Source of the DNA: Cystobacter fuscus
Lineage (GTDB): Bacteria; Myxococcota; Myxococcia; Myxococcales; Myxococcaceae
NCBI RefSeq assembly: GCF_002305875.1
Contig: NZ_CP022098.1
Location: forward strand, 11,470,001 to 11,534,000
Reading direction: 5' to 3'
Length of the DNA: 64,000 nt
Shown: piece after piece, positions 40,792 to 50,050 of the stretch
How the letters are laid out: each line of letters starts with the position of its first letter
Position numbering within the stretch: position 1 is the stretch's first letter
Notes under the pieces: generated by a model
What the model was told of the DNA's origin: nothing
The model's input: only the letters and a program-made list of their open reading frames with translations
Databases searched by the model: none
Position numbers and translations under genes: made by a program

Positions 40792-43290
40792 CTAGTTGTA
40801 CACGTTGAACTCGCGCATGGACCACCAGCTCGAGTTCGTGCCGGTCTGCACCACCCGGATGTAGCGGGCGGAGCGCGCCGTGAAGGTGACGGTGATGACC
40901 GGCCCGGTGCCCGTGCCGGTGGCGATCGCGCTGCCCCAGTTCGCGCCATCGTTCGACACGAAGACCTGGTAGCCACGGGCGTAGTCCGAGTCGCTGCCGG
41001 TGGAGTCCATGACGATCTTGGTGAAGGTCTTCGCCGACTGCATGTCCACCGTCAGCGACTGGCCGTTGGCCATGGGCGTGCCCGTGGTCCAACGCGTGCC
41101 CATGCTGCCATCCAGCAGGGCCGACGCGGGCTCGCCGCTCGTGGGCGACGAGGTGGCCGTCCAACCGGTCCGCGGCAGCGCCGTACCCGTGGAGCCGCCC
41201 GAGGGCGTGGTGACGCTGACGGTGTTGCTCGCCGCCGAGGCGTTGCCGGCCGCGTCGCGCGCCTTCACCGTGTAGCTGTAGGCCGTCGAGGCCGCCAGAC
41301 CCGAGTCGGTGTACGAGGTCGTGCCCGAGGAGCCGATGAGGACGCCGAAGCGGTAGATGTCATAGGCGGTGACGCCCACGTTGTCCGTCGAGGCCGTCCA
41401 GCTCAGGGTGATCTGGCTGCTCGTCGACGAGGCCACCGCCAGGTTGGCCGGAACGGTGGGCGCCTGGGTATCACCCGTCGGAGGATTGCCCGTGCCCGCG
41501 TACTCGTTGAGGGTCTGCCGCATGGCCTCGGCGGGAGAGTTCGCGTAGACGCGACCACCGAGCCCGTTGATGACGTGGGTGATTTCACTTCCAGCCGTGC
41601 CATTGAGCCAGATGGTCGTCATGTTGTGGAACTTGACGCCCTGGACGTTGGGAGCCTCGATGGCGTTCTCCGACTTCACGGCCGCGTCGCGGAAGTAGGA
41701 GTACACGCCCAGACCCCACGCCTCGTGGGTGGTGACGGTGTCGGCGACCTTGTACGAGGCGAAGCCGTTCACCGTGCCATTCTTGCTCATCCACGAGCCC
41801 TGGTTGGGCACGTCATAGGGAATCTCGGACTGGTAGAAGTACACCCGGCCGCCATTGCCATTCCACACCGTCTGGTACTCGTTGTGGTGCTCGTTGAAGA
41901 GGCCGTAGATGGTGACGTTGTTTCCATTGACGACGAGGCCGTTCTTCGTCGGATTGGTGGACCACGCGGCGCCCGCGCCATGGTCCGCGCGCCACAGCCA
42001 GAGCTGATCGCCCACGACGTGGTGGCTGTTGATCTTGATGCCCACGTCATTGCGGCCGGCGAACGCGCCACCGGTCCGGACGGTGAGGTCATAGAGGAAG
42101 GTGGGGTTGGCCGAGTGGTCCTTCGAGCTGCCCGCCGGACCGACCTCCAGGATGGAGGACGAGTTGATCGTACCGGCCTCGAGCAGCAGGCCGCCAAGCT
42201 TCACGCCGTCCACGTCGGCGATCGAGAGGGTCGGCTGTCCGCTGGTGGGGATCAGCGTGGGAAGGCCGATGCCCAGCACCACGGTGTTGGCATTGTTGAC
42301 GCGCAGCGTGTCATTGAGCTGATAGATGCCCGGGGTGAACAGGAGGTGCTTGCCCTGGCTGAGCGCGCTGTTGATGCTCGCGGCGCTGGCCGTCTCCGGA
42401 CGCGCGATGTAGAACTGATCGATGGAGATGGCCTGGCCCGGCGTGGGGCCGTTCGCCCAGCTCACGCCCTGGGTATTCGTCTGCAGGGCCGGGACGAACA
42501 CGGCGTACTGCCCGGCGCTGTTGACGTAGAGGTAGGGCTTCTCCCGGATGATGGGCGTCCGGTCGATGACCGTGTAGGGCGGATTCGGGAACTGTCCCGT
42601 CGGCGCGTTGTTGACGCCCACGAAGACCATGTTCCACACGCCGTTGTTCCAGTTCCCCCACTTGCTGTTGCGCGAGAGCCACTGCTGCTGCGACGCGGGA
42701 ACGACCAGACCGTCCACGACGGAGTCGGCGAGGAAGCCGCCGCTGGCCCAGCCGGCATTCCAGTTCGAATCGAAGTCGAACAGATGCAGGTCGCCCTTGA
42801 TGTGCAGGCGGCGCAGGGGAGCGGCCTGCGACACGGCGATCTGCGTCTGACCATTGGCCGGGACCACCGAGTAGTTCTCGAGCGCCCGCCAGAAGTTGCG
42901 CGTCGCGTTGCCGTTGTCCCAGTCCGCGTTGACGTTCACCCCTCCGTTGATGGTCACGTCATCGGGGCTTTGTCCCAGACCGGCCACGTGGGTGTAATAA
43001 CCCACGTTGAAGTTGACGTTGTACGACCCCGGCTTGAAGAGCAGCGCGTAGCGCTCCGTGCTGAACTCCGCGGACTCCAGCTTGGAGAACACGGAGTTGG
43101 CGACTCCCGTGATGTCGGCGCCCGCCATGGTCGGATCGAACACATAGACCCGGGGACCGAAGATGGTTGTGTTTGCCTCGGAGATCGGCGCCGCCAGGGA
43201 CACCCCAGGAATGACCGAGCACAACCCCGCGACAGCGGCCGATACGGAAATCGTTGATGCGAATCTTCTGATCACTTCATTCACTCCCAT
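40792..43290 (-). CDS. Large secreted beta-helix protein with FN3 and F5/8-type (CBM32-like) domains
   Basis: 832 residues from ATG 43290; a GTG at 43284 or 43278 is possible. Signal peptide ends near GVSLAAPISEA. Residues about 30-610 form a right-handed parallel beta-helix of the pectate-lyase/GH55-like superfamily (YALLFKPGSYNVNFNVGYYT at the start; YDLTVRTGGAFAGRNDVGI later). An FN3 domain follows (APTVPANLAVASSTSSQITL ... YSYTVKARDAAGNAS), then a C-terminal F5/8 discoidin-like sugar-binding domain (GWTATSSPTSGEPASALLDG ... WWSMREFNVYN). Related Streptomyces proteins are annotated 'adenylyl cyclase' without good reason; a glycan-degrading role is more likely. Secreted. Isolated, with an AT-rich stretch upstream. 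Confidence 0.8.
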   Translation of the reverse strand: MGVNEVIRRFASTISVSAAVAGLCSVIPGVSLAAPISEANTTIFGPRVYVFDPTMAGADITGVANSVFSKLESAEFSTERYALLFKPGSYNVNFNVGYYTHVAGLGQSPDDVTINGGVNVNADWDNGNATRNFWRALENYSVVPANGQTQIAVSQAAPLRRLHIKGDLHLFDFDSNWNAGWASGGFLADSVVDGLVVPASQQQWLSRNSKWGNWNNGVWNMVFVGVNNAPTGQFPNPPYTVIDRTPIIREKPYLYVNSAGQYAVFVPALQTNTQGVSWANGPTPGQAISIDQFYIARPETASAASINSALSQGKHLLFTPGIYQLNDTLRVNNANTVVLGIGLPTLIPTSGQPTLSIADVDGVKLGGLLLEAGTINSSSILEVGPAGSSKDHSANPTFLYDLTVRTGGAFAGRNDVGIKINSHHVVGDQLWLWRADHGAGAAWSTNPTKNGLVVNGNNVTIYGLFNEHHNEYQTVWNGNGGRVYFYQSEIPYDVPNQGSWMSKNGTVNGFASYKVADTVTTHEAWGLGVYSYFRDAAVKSENAIEAPNVQGVKFHNMTTIWLNGTAGSEITHVINGLGGRVYANSPAEAMRQTLNEYAGTGNPPTGDTQAPTVPANLAVASSTSSQITLSWTASTDNVGVTAYDIYRFGVLIGSSGTTSYTDSGLAASTAYSYTVKARDAAGNASAASNTVSVTTPSGGSTGTALPRTGWTATSSPTSGEPASALLDGSMGTRWTTGTPMANGQSLTVDMQSAKTFTKIVMDSTGSDSDYARGYQVFVSNDGANWGSAIATGTGTGPVITVTFTARSARYIRVVQTGTNSSWWSMREFNVYN

Positions 43291-43773
43291 GAGGGGGTTG
43301 GGACTGACGGACGACAGGACTACGCGCTGATGCGAGCAAAGGCAGACGAGGACCGCGGACACGTGACAGCAGAACCACGCACCGTGCCGGTTTTCATGTC
43401 CTCGAAACCTTTCCTTGTCTCGGCATTTCTCTTATTTCGAGAAGAAACACTAAAACGCGCAAATAAAGTTTTATACTAATTCATAGGACCGGGAAACGGG
43501 AAAAATCCTGACGCAATGCGACAGGACCAGGAATCGGCCGAGGCCCTGGCTCGGGCGGAACGGCGCGGCCCACCCGATATGACTGCCCCGGCAGGAACTG
43601 AGCCAAGGTCCTCGAAGCTTGTGATTTTCATGGGCTGACACGATTCGGCGGACATGTCCCGTCACGGGGGAGACAGGAGGAAGGGAGGGGACACGGCAGC
43701 GACTCCGAGCGCGGCTCTTTCACCCACGGAGTACGAGGTCCTCCAGTGCACAAATCCATGAGACCCTGGGGTC
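43291..43773. other. 483-base intergenic region between divergent genes
   Basis: Separates the beta-helix gene (minus) from the MHS transporter (plus). It contains an AT-rich island at about 43425-43495 including TATAAA on the minus strand, which is a plausible promoter area for the beta-helix gene. No gene, tRNA or repeat seen. Confidence 0.5.
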
Positions 43774-45141
43774 ATGGAATCCGATACCGCCCGGCTCTCC
43801 CCCGAGCCCGCTGTCACACCCGTCTGGAAGGTAGCCGCCGCGAGCTTCATCGGCACCGCGGTGGAGTGGTACGACTTCTTCCTGTACGGCACCGCCGCGG
43901 CGCTCATCTTCAACCGCCTGTTCTTCCCCTCGTTCGATCCGCTGATGGGCACGCTCGCGGCGTTCGCCACCTTCGCGGTGGGCTTCATCGCGCGGCCCCT
44001 GGGCGGCATCATCTTCGGCCACTTCGGCGACAAGCTCGGACGCAAGTCCATGCTGAGCGCCACGCTGATGATCATGGGCGTGGCGACGTTCGCCATCGGC
44101 CTGTTGCCGACGTATGAGAGCGTGGGCGTCGCGGCCCCCATCCTCCTGGTGGCGCTGCGCATCATCCAGGGCTTCGGCCTGGGGGGCGAGTGGGGAGGCG
44201 CGGTGCTCATGGCGGTGGAGAGCGCGCCCGCCCACCGCCGGGGCTTCTATGGAAGCTGGCCGCAGATGGGAGCGCCCGCGGGCCTGCTGGTGGCCAACGC
44301 CGTGTTCTCCCTCTTCTCGCGGCTGCCCGAGGAGCAGTTCGTCTCCTGGGGCTGGCGCATCCCGTTCCTCTTCAGCGCGGTGCTCATCGGCATCGGCGTC
44401 TTCATCCGCCTGGGCGTCGCCGAGTCCCCCGCGTTCCGCGCGAACCAGCACTCGCGTCCCGCCAGCAAGGGCCTGCCCGCGCTCGAGGCCCTGCGCACCT
44501 ACCCCAAGCAGATCCTCCTCGCCATGGGAGCGCGCTTCGCGGAGAACGGCTTCTTCTACATCGTCACCACGTTCGTGCTCACCTACGGCACCAACATCGG
44601 CATGGCGCGCTCGGACATGCTCACCGCGGTGCTCGTGGCCACGTGCGTGCACCTGGTGGCCATCCCCTGCTTCGGCGCCCTGTCGGACACGCTCGGCCGC
44701 CGCCCCGTGTACATCGGCGGCGCCGTGGGGTGCGCGCTGCTCGCCTTCCCCTTCTTCCGGCTCATCGACACCCAGAAGACGGGCCTGGTGTGGCTCGCCA
44801 TCACCCTGGGCATCATCGCCCACGCGGCGATGTACGGGCCCCAGGCCAGCTTCTTCTCCGAGCTGTTCGGCACGCGCGTGCGCTACAGCGGCGCGTCGCT
44901 CGGCTACCAGCTCGCGTCCGTCTTCGCCGGAGGCCTGTCGCCCCTCATCGCCACCGCGCTGCTGTCGGGCAGCCACGGGCAGGCCTGGCCCGTGTCGCTG
45001 TACATGGTGGGGCTCGCCCTCGTCACGCTCGTCTCCGTGTACCTGTCCGCGGAGACGTTCCGTGAGCAGCTCGCCGAGCCGGCCCCCCCGGCTCCTCCAG
45101 GAGAAGCCACGGGAGACGACTCCCGGCGCGACGTGGCCTGA
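43774..45141 (+). CDS. MHS-family (metabolite:H+ symporter) MFS transporter
   Basis: 455 residues from ATG 43774. Signature VAAASFIGTAVEWYDFFLYG and the motif GGIIFGHFGDKLGRKSMLSA identify the metabolite:H+ symporter group (ProP, ShiA, KgtP relatives). The second half has FGALSDTLGRRPVYIGGAVG. Twelve helices expected in the inner membrane. It imports an organic acid, osmolyte or shikimate-like compound; substrate not predictable. Its stop lies two bases from the convergent lipoprotein stop. Confidence 0.9.
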   Translation: MESDTARLSPEPAVTPVWKVAAASFIGTAVEWYDFFLYGTAAALIFNRLFFPSFDPLMGTLAAFATFAVGFIARPLGGIIFGHFGDKLGRKSMLSATLMIMGVATFAIGLLPTYESVGVAAPILLVALRIIQGFGLGGEWGGAVLMAVESAPAHRRGFYGSWPQMGAPAGLLVANAVFSLFSRLPEEQFVSWGWRIPFLFSAVLIGIGVFIRLGVAESPAFRANQHSRPASKGLPALEALRTYPKQILLAMGARFAENGFFYIVTTFVLTYGTNIGMARSDMLTAVLVATCVHLVAIPCFGALSDTLGRRPVYIGGAVGCALLAFPFFRLIDTQKTGLVWLAITLGIIAHAAMYGPQASFFSELFGTRVRYSGASLGYQLASVFAGGLSPLIATALLSGSHGQAWPVSLYMVGLALVTLVSVYLSAETFREQLAEPAPPAPPGEATGDDSRRDVA

Positions 45142-45143
45142 GC

Positions 45144-46616
45144 TCAAGGGCCGCGCAGCACCGTCAAGCCCCGCTCGGTGACGACGAGCAGCATGCTCGG
45201 CGTCACGGTGGGCTCGTAGACGAGCTGCAGGACGCGCTGACCCGGCACCTGCCCCACCTGGGCCAGCGTCTTCCCGTCGGACTCCAGCCGCCAGAGGCCC
45301 GCGCCCTCCGTGCCGATGTAGAGCGCGCCATCGTCCGTGGCCTTGAGCGAGAGGATGCGCTCCGTGGGCAGTCCGGCGAGCTTCGACCAGTTCCCCGCGG
45401 AGCGGGATCTGGGCGTCATCGCCCAGACGCCGAACTCCGCGCTCCCCAGGTAGTAGCGGCCCGAGGTGCTCTGCTCGAAGGCCCGCCAGTAATCATCCGT
45501 CGCCTGTCCGTTGAGCGCCTCGTTGAAGCCCTTGAACGTCCAGGGCGTCGGGCCTTCCCAGGTGAACTCCCGGTCCCACTCCTCGAGCTTGTCACTCGGC
45601 ACGAGCACGCCGAGCATCTGCTCGTTCGCCACGAGCACGTCCCCATTGCGCGCGAGGCCGAGCCCGTACATCGGCGGGCACTGGAGCGACTCGTCCCGCG
45701 AGCCGTCCGGATTCTGGGTGACGAGATACCAGCCCGGGTGACGGTGGCTGTTGTACGTGAGCCCCTGGATGCGCGTCACCCCGTGGTTCGTCGTGACGTA
45801 GAGATCGCCGCGATGCCGGCCGCGCGTCACCCGGGCGCAGTTGAGGATGCTGCGATCCTCCTCGTAGTGGAAGTCGTTGGTGTTGTGGATGCCAATCTGC
45901 TTGCCCGCGTTCGATGAGCCGGTGGTGCGCCAGATGTGCTCCTCGAGCGCCACCGTGCCGTCGGACTGGAGGCGGACCGCGTCGAGATCTCCCTTCTGGT
46001 ACTCGGCGTAGCGCTCGGGCGAGTAGTTCGGCTCGCCCGGTCCGGGGATGTACGTGCGCTGGGAAATCCCTTCCGCCCGCTGCATCTCCGCGGCGCGATA
46101 CCCCACGTACGCGCGCCCGGCCTCACCACCGCAGATGACCGTCGAGTCGATGGCGAGCGACTCCCGGCCGAAGGGCAGGCGTGCCTGGCCCACGCCCGTG
46201 GTCCACGTCGGGGCCGTGTCGCCCGGACGCAGCACGCCGATGCGATTGCCATCGAGGAGCCAGAGGTTCAGCCCTTCATCGACGCCAACGCTCCGCGGGG
46301 TGCCGACGCCAAACGCTTGCGTGTAATCGAGCACCGCGTCCACCGGCCATGGACCGGCGGACGGGGGTTCGCCGGCATCGGGGGGCGTTCCCGCGTCACC
46401 CGGCCCGCCTGGATCGGGCGCTGGCGGAGGGGTCGAGGGCGTGCCGGCATCCTCGGAGGGAATGGGAGGTGTGTCCGAGGGAACTTCGTTTCCCACCGAT
46501 GGACCCGGCTCCAACTGCCCCCGCGGGTCGTCTGTCCTGCCGTGATCACCGCAACTCACCTCGAGCACTGCGATGACCGCGAGTCCTACCCCTACCGCAC
46601 TTGCGCGAATGCCCAT
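45144..46616 (-). CDS. Secreted lipoprotein with propeller-like repeats
   Basis: 490 residues from ATG 46616 with GGAGGGACGG upstream. Lipobox VIAVLEVSCGDHG. A Pro-rich, Asp-containing spacer (about 25-90) precedes a repeat domain with blades such as VGVDEGLNLWLLDGNRIGVL, YGLGLARNGDVLVANEQMLG and LKATDDGALYIGTEGAGLWR, which is the two-component-regulator propeller pattern. Surface lipoprotein of unknown function. Divergent from the zinc-ribbon gene at 46742; the 125-base gap carries a perfect TACCGTACGGTA palindrome near the zinc-ribbon start. Confidence 0.72.
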   Translation of the reverse strand: MGIRASAVGVGLAVIAVLEVSCGDHGRTDDPRGQLEPGPSVGNEVPSDTPPIPSEDAGTPSTPPPAPDPGGPGDAGTPPDAGEPPSAGPWPVDAVLDYTQAFGVGTPRSVGVDEGLNLWLLDGNRIGVLRPGDTAPTWTTGVGQARLPFGRESLAIDSTVICGGEAGRAYVGYRAAEMQRAEGISQRTYIPGPGEPNYSPERYAEYQKGDLDAVRLQSDGTVALEEHIWRTTGSSNAGKQIGIHNTNDFHYEEDRSILNCARVTRGRHRGDLYVTTNHGVTRIQGLTYNSHRHPGWYLVTQNPDGSRDESLQCPPMYGLGLARNGDVLVANEQMLGVLVPSDKLEEWDREFTWEGPTPWTFKGFNEALNGQATDDYWRAFEQSTSGRYYLGSAEFGVWAMTPRSRSAGNWSKLAGLPTERILSLKATDDGALYIGTEGAGLWRLESDGKTLAQVGQVPGQRVLQLVYEPTVTPSMLLVVTERGLTVLRGP

Positions 46617-46720
46617 CCGTCCCTCCGTTGACGGGGGACTGCTCGCAAGTCCCGGGCCGACGACGCTCACCGACAGAAGAAGGGGGCGAGGAGGCGCCGT
46701 CTTCCGCCTCCGGGCCTTGA

Positions 46721-46732
46721 TACCGTACGGTA
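46721..46732. promoter_or_regulatory. Perfect palindrome TACCGTACGGTA before the zinc-ribbon gene
   Basis: Twelve-base palindrome ending nine bases upstream of ATG 46742. Its CCGTACGG core recurs at 47122-47129, again just upstream of the next start. It may be an operator or a fold near the ribosome site. Confidence 0.4.
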
Positions 46733-46741
46733 GGAGACACC

Positions 46742-47119
46742 ATGCACTGCCCCCGCTGCGACAAGGAGATGACCCCCACGCGCCTGGATGAGGTGGAGGC
46801 GAACCAGTGCCCTCAATGCGAAGGACACTGGCTCGAGGGTGAGGACCTGAAGCTGTTGGAGTCGACCGTGGACGTGCGGCTCTTCGAGTGGCGCACGCTG
46901 CCCTCCCAGGAGATCCAGGCACGCGAGCTGGCGTGCCCCCGATGCGCGCCCCGCCAGGTCATGAAGAAGGTGCGCAGTGAGCGCGATCGGCACGTGCTGC
47001 TCGACGCCTGCGAGCGCTGCCATGGGGTGTGGCTCGATGGGGGCGAGTTGCGAGCCATTCAGGAGATGGGGGTCGTGGCGGCGCTCGTCGACGCGGTCCG
47101 CTTCATCATGAACAACTGA
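46742..47119 (+). CDS. Zinc-ribbon (TFIIB-type) protein
   Basis: 125 residues. Two zf-TFIIB-like units: MHCPRCDKEMTPTRLDE ... NQCPQCEGHWLEGEDL at the start, and LACPRCAPRQVM ... DACERCHGVWLDGGEL in the second half. Each has two CxxC pairs and the GxWLDxGEL signature of this small family. Such proteins bind zinc, but their function is unknown. The ATP-grasp gene follows 21 bases later, suggesting an operon. Confidence 0.85.
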   Translation: MHCPRCDKEMTPTRLDEVEANQCPQCEGHWLEGEDLKLLESTVDVRLFEWRTLPSQEIQARELACPRCAPRQVMKKVRSERDRHVLLDACERCHGVWLDGGELRAIQEMGVVAALVDAVRFIMNN

Positions 47120-47140
47120 GGCCGTACGGAACGAAGCCCC

Positions 47141-48124
47141 ATGCGACTCTGTACCTTGTACTCCTCCTATGAAGGCTCCCAGTCCCCCTACAAGGACATC
47201 GATCCCGCCGTCGATCCCTCCTGGTGGTTGCCCGACCACACCTGGTCCCGCCAGCCCCTGACACGCGCCAACTCGCGGGAGGTGCTCGAGCAACTCGCGA
47301 AGGAGGACTTCGACGCGTTCATCAACCTCTGTGACGGAGCACCGGACGAGGACATCGCGGGCGTCGAGGTCATCCAGCACCTGGAACGGCTGGGATTGCC
47401 CTTCACGGGGGCGGACTCGCGCTTCTACGCGGCGTCACGCGAAGAGCACAAACAGGCCTGGTTGAACCAGGGCATCGGCACGCCGGGCCATCGCTTCGCC
47501 TCGGACCTGGCCACGGTCGAGCAAGCCGCTGGGGAGCTGCGCTTCCCCCTCCTGGTCAAGCCGAGCTCCGGTTACGCCAGCATCGGGATCGAGCAGGACT
47601 CGCGGGTCGGCAACCGCGAGGCATTGCTCGAGCGGGCCGGGCGGACCCTCTCCCGCTTCGGCGGCGTCCTCCTCGAGGAGTTCATCGAGGGGCGAGAGTT
47701 CACCGTGCTCGTCTCCGAGCCTCGCCCGGGAGAGCACGTGCCCTGGGTGCATCCCCCGGTGGAGGTCCACTTTCCGGAAGGGGAGACGTTCAAGCACTTC
47801 GATCTCAAGTGGATGAACTACGAGGCCATGAACACCCGCCCCGTGACCGATGAGGGGCTCGTGGAGCGGCTGGGAGACATCGCCCAGCGGACCTTCCTGG
47901 CCGTGAATGCCCGCGGCTATTGCCGCTGCGACATCCGCATGGACGATGCGGGCCACCTGTTCATGCTCGACTGCAACGCGAACCCGGGCGTGTTCTACCC
48001 TCCGGACCAGCCGGGAAGCGCCGACTTCATCCTGTCACTCCAACCGCACGGGCACCGGGACTTCCTCCTGCACATCATCGAGTGTGCCCGGCGTGCGCAC
48101 GGGGTGAACACGTCTGGCATTTGA
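47141..48124 (+). CDS. ATP-grasp ligase, D-Ala-D-Ala ligase-like
   Basis: 327 residues. N-terminal pre-ATP-grasp fold (AFINLCDGAPDEDIAGVEVI; GLPFTGADSRFY). The ATP-binding and carboxylate-amine ligase features follow: FPLLVKPSSGYASIGIEQDS, VLLEEFIEGREFTVLV and the metal-binding end MLDCNANPGVF. This matches D-alanine-D-alanine-ligase-like enzymes that join an amino acid or peptide. The second substrate is unknown. It may act with the zinc-ribbon protein just upstream. The core palindrome CCGTACGG lies 12 bases before the start. Confidence 0.85.
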   Translation: MRLCTLYSSYEGSQSPYKDIDPAVDPSWWLPDHTWSRQPLTRANSREVLEQLAKEDFDAFINLCDGAPDEDIAGVEVIQHLERLGLPFTGADSRFYAASREEHKQAWLNQGIGTPGHRFASDLATVEQAAGELRFPLLVKPSSGYASIGIEQDSRVGNREALLERAGRTLSRFGGVLLEEFIEGREFTVLVSEPRPGEHVPWVHPPVEVHFPEGETFKHFDLKWMNYEAMNTRPVTDEGLVERLGDIAQRTFLAVNARGYCRCDIRMDDAGHLFMLDCNANPGVFYPPDQPGSADFILSLQPHGHRDFLLHIIECARRAHGVNTSGI

Positions 48125-48150
48125 AGTCGTGGCCGTTGCCGCGTTGGGTA

Positions 48151-49086
48151 TCAAGGAACTCGAGTGAGCGCACGGCGCAGCGCCGCGTGGAGTTCCGCCC
48201 GCTGTCGCTTGGAGACCGCGGCGTCGGGTGCGAGCACGTTGGAGCCGTGGAAGGTGCCCGGGAAGTGGTGCAGCTCGACACTCACACCCGCCTCCGCGAG
48301 TCGCAACGCGTAGAGGATGCCCTCGTCGCGCACCGGATCCTGATCGCTCGTCCCGATGTACGTGGGGGGAAGACCGGCGAGACGGTGGGCCCGTGCCGGG
48401 GCGGCGTAGGGTGAGACGTCACCCCGTTCAGCACCGAGGTAGTAGCGCCAGCTGAGCTCGGCCGCCGGACGGTTCCACAACGGCGTGTCGATGAAGGTGC
48501 ACATGGAGTTCGTCTCGAGCCGATCATCGAGGACCGGATCGATGAGCAACTGAAACGCGATGTCGGGTCCCCCCTGGTGCACGGTGCGCAGGACCAGGGC
48601 GGCGACGAGAGCCCCCCCCGCGCTCTGCCCGGCCACCGCGATACGCCGGGGATCAGTACCGAGCCGCGTCGCGGTGTCTCTCAGCCACCGGAGCGCGCGT
48701 TCGGCGTCGTCGAGCGCGGCGGGAAAGGGATGCTCGGGCGCGAGGCGATAGTCGACGGAGAACACACGCGCCCCGACCGCGCTGGCCAGCGCGAGGCACG
48801 GCGCATCCTCCGCCTCGATGCTTCCAGCCACGAAACCACCCGAGTGCAGCCAGAGAATGGCGGGCGCGTGGGAGCCGGCCCTCTCTGGGCCGTACATGCG
48901 GATCCGCAGCGGCGGGAGTTCCTTCTCGGCCTCGAGGAGGATGTCCTCGATGAGGACTCCGGTGGTGGGGGGGCGTGGCAGGCGGGAGAGCAGTTCCGCG
49001 GTGCTCGCGCGCAGGGCGGCGACGTCGCGCAGGTCGGTGGGTGGGAGGGCATGTGCGATCGCGACGAGTTCGGGGTCCAGGGCCAT
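48151..49086 (-). CDS. HSL-type alpha/beta-hydrolase (esterase/lipase)
   Basis: 311 residues. The oxyanion-hole motif, usually HGGG, appears as WLHSGGFVAGS. The nucleophile elbow is IAVAGQSAGGALVAALVL, the acid is in GTSDQDPVRDEG and the histidine in HFPGTFHGSNVL. It belongs to the hormone-sensitive-lipase (family IV) carboxylesterases. No signal peptide. Divergent from the XRE regulator with a 112-base gap holding overlapping palindromes, so it may be its target. Confidence 0.88.
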   Translation of the reverse strand: MALDPELVAIAHALPPTDLRDVAALRASTAELLSRLPRPPTTGVLIEDILLEAEKELPPLRIRMYGPERAGSHAPAILWLHSGGFVAGSIEAEDAPCLALASAVGARVFSVDYRLAPEHPFPAALDDAERALRWLRDTATRLGTDPRRIAVAGQSAGGALVAALVLRTVHQGGPDIAFQLLIDPVLDDRLETNSMCTFIDTPLWNRPAAELSWRYYLGAERGDVSPYAAPARAHRLAGLPPTYIGTSDQDPVRDEGILYALRLAEAGVSVELHHFPGTFHGSNVLAPDAAVSKRQRAELHAALRRALTRVP

Positions 49087-49160
49087 GGGATGTTCCTCCT
49101 GTGGAAGGTGGGCCAGGGTTCAATTGCATCCCGCCGTGGTCTCGCGAAAGAGGAGGGTGT

Positions 49161-49179
49161 ATCCGCGGATTGGCAATCC
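49161..49179. promoter_or_regulatory. Overlapping palindromes between esterase and XRE genes
   Basis: ATCCGCGGAT (49161-49170) overlaps GGATT-GGC-AATCC (49167-49179). They lie 20-38 bases upstream of the regulator start and are a candidate operator for it and for the divergent esterase. Confidence 0.4.
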
Positions 49180-49198
49180 CTGGATGAGGAGTCACGGC

Positions 49199-50050
49199 AT
49201 GCGGAGCACGATGGATCGAGCGGGTCTGGCGAGCGCCCTGCGGGCCTGGCGCATCCGTGTCAGTCCGGAAGCACTCGGGCTCGAACGCGGACGCAGGCGT
49301 CGCACACCGGGACTGCGTCGCGAGGAGGTCGCGGCGCGGGCGGGCATGTCGGTCGACTATTACGCGCGCCTGGAACAGGGCCGAGGGCCGCGGCCCTCCG
49401 CCGAGGTGCTCGAAGCGCTCGCGGGCGCACTGCGGCTCAGCGATGACGAGCGCGAGCATCTGCACCACCTCGCGGGTCCTCACGAGCGGCCTCGTCCGAT
49501 TCCGAAGGAGGTGCGCCCCGGCATCCAGCAATTGCTCACCCAGACGCCGACGATTCCGGTGCTCGTGCACGACGTCACGTACGACGTGCTCGCCTGGAAC
49601 GAGATGGCGGCGGCCCTGCTGGTCGACTTCGCGGCGTGGGAGCCTCCGGAACGGAACCTGCTCTGGCTCGCGCTCTGCGATCCACGGGGGCGGCATGCGC
49701 TCGGGGGTCCGTCCTCCGCGCTCTTCGTGGACCAGGCGATCGCCGACCTGCGCGTGACCGCCGCGCGTCGTGCCGGAGACCCGGTCATCGCGCGACTGGT
49801 CGAGCGCTTGAGCGCGGCGAGCGAGACATTCGCGCGGCGATGGTCGGGCACCGAGGCCGTGCCCCGCCGTACCGCGAACAAATCCTTCATGCACCCGGTC
49901 GCCGGGCCGCTGGAGCTGCTGTGCGAGGTGCTCGAAGTGCCCGAGCGCGAGCAGCGCGTCGTCTTCTATCTCCCCGTCCCGGGCACGCCGACCGAGCAGC
50001 GGTTGCGCGCCCTCGCGCGGCAACACGAGAAGTCGCGACAAGGTGTTTGA
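49199..50050 (+). CDS. XRE-family regulator with MmyB-like ligand-binding domain
   Basis: 283 residues from ATG 49199 with GAGGAG seven bases upstream. The helix-turn-helix is in RREEVAARAGMSVDYYARLE. The C-terminal two-thirds is the MmyB-type ligand-binding PAS-like domain (PVLVHDVTYDVLAWNEMAAA ... NKSFMHPVAGPLELLCEVLE, VVFYLPVPGTPTEQRLRALA). Members regulate a neighbouring enzyme in response to a small lipid-like ligand; the divergent esterase is the obvious target. The stop codon sits inside the AAGGTGT-TTG-ACACCTT palindrome. A truncated second copy lies at 52500-52998, downstream of the toxin pair. Confidence 0.9.
   Translation: MRSTMDRAGLASALRAWRIRVSPEALGLERGRRRRTPGLRREEVAARAGMSVDYYARLEQGRGPRPSAEVLEALAGALRLSDDEREHLHHLAGPHERPRPIPKEVRPGIQQLLTQTPTIPVLVHDVTYDVLAWNEMAAALLVDFAAWEPPERNLLWLALCDPRGRHALGGPSSALFVDQAIADLRVTAARRAGDPVIARLVERLSAASETFARRWSGTEAVPRRTANKSFMHPVAGPLELLCEVLEVPEREQRVVFYLPVPGTPTEQRLRALARQHEKSRQGV

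Noticed and set aside
40780-43257. Long plus-strand open frame opposite the beta-helix gene
   Set aside because: Antisense shadow, composed of Arg/His/Val/Gly repeats without a recognisable fold.
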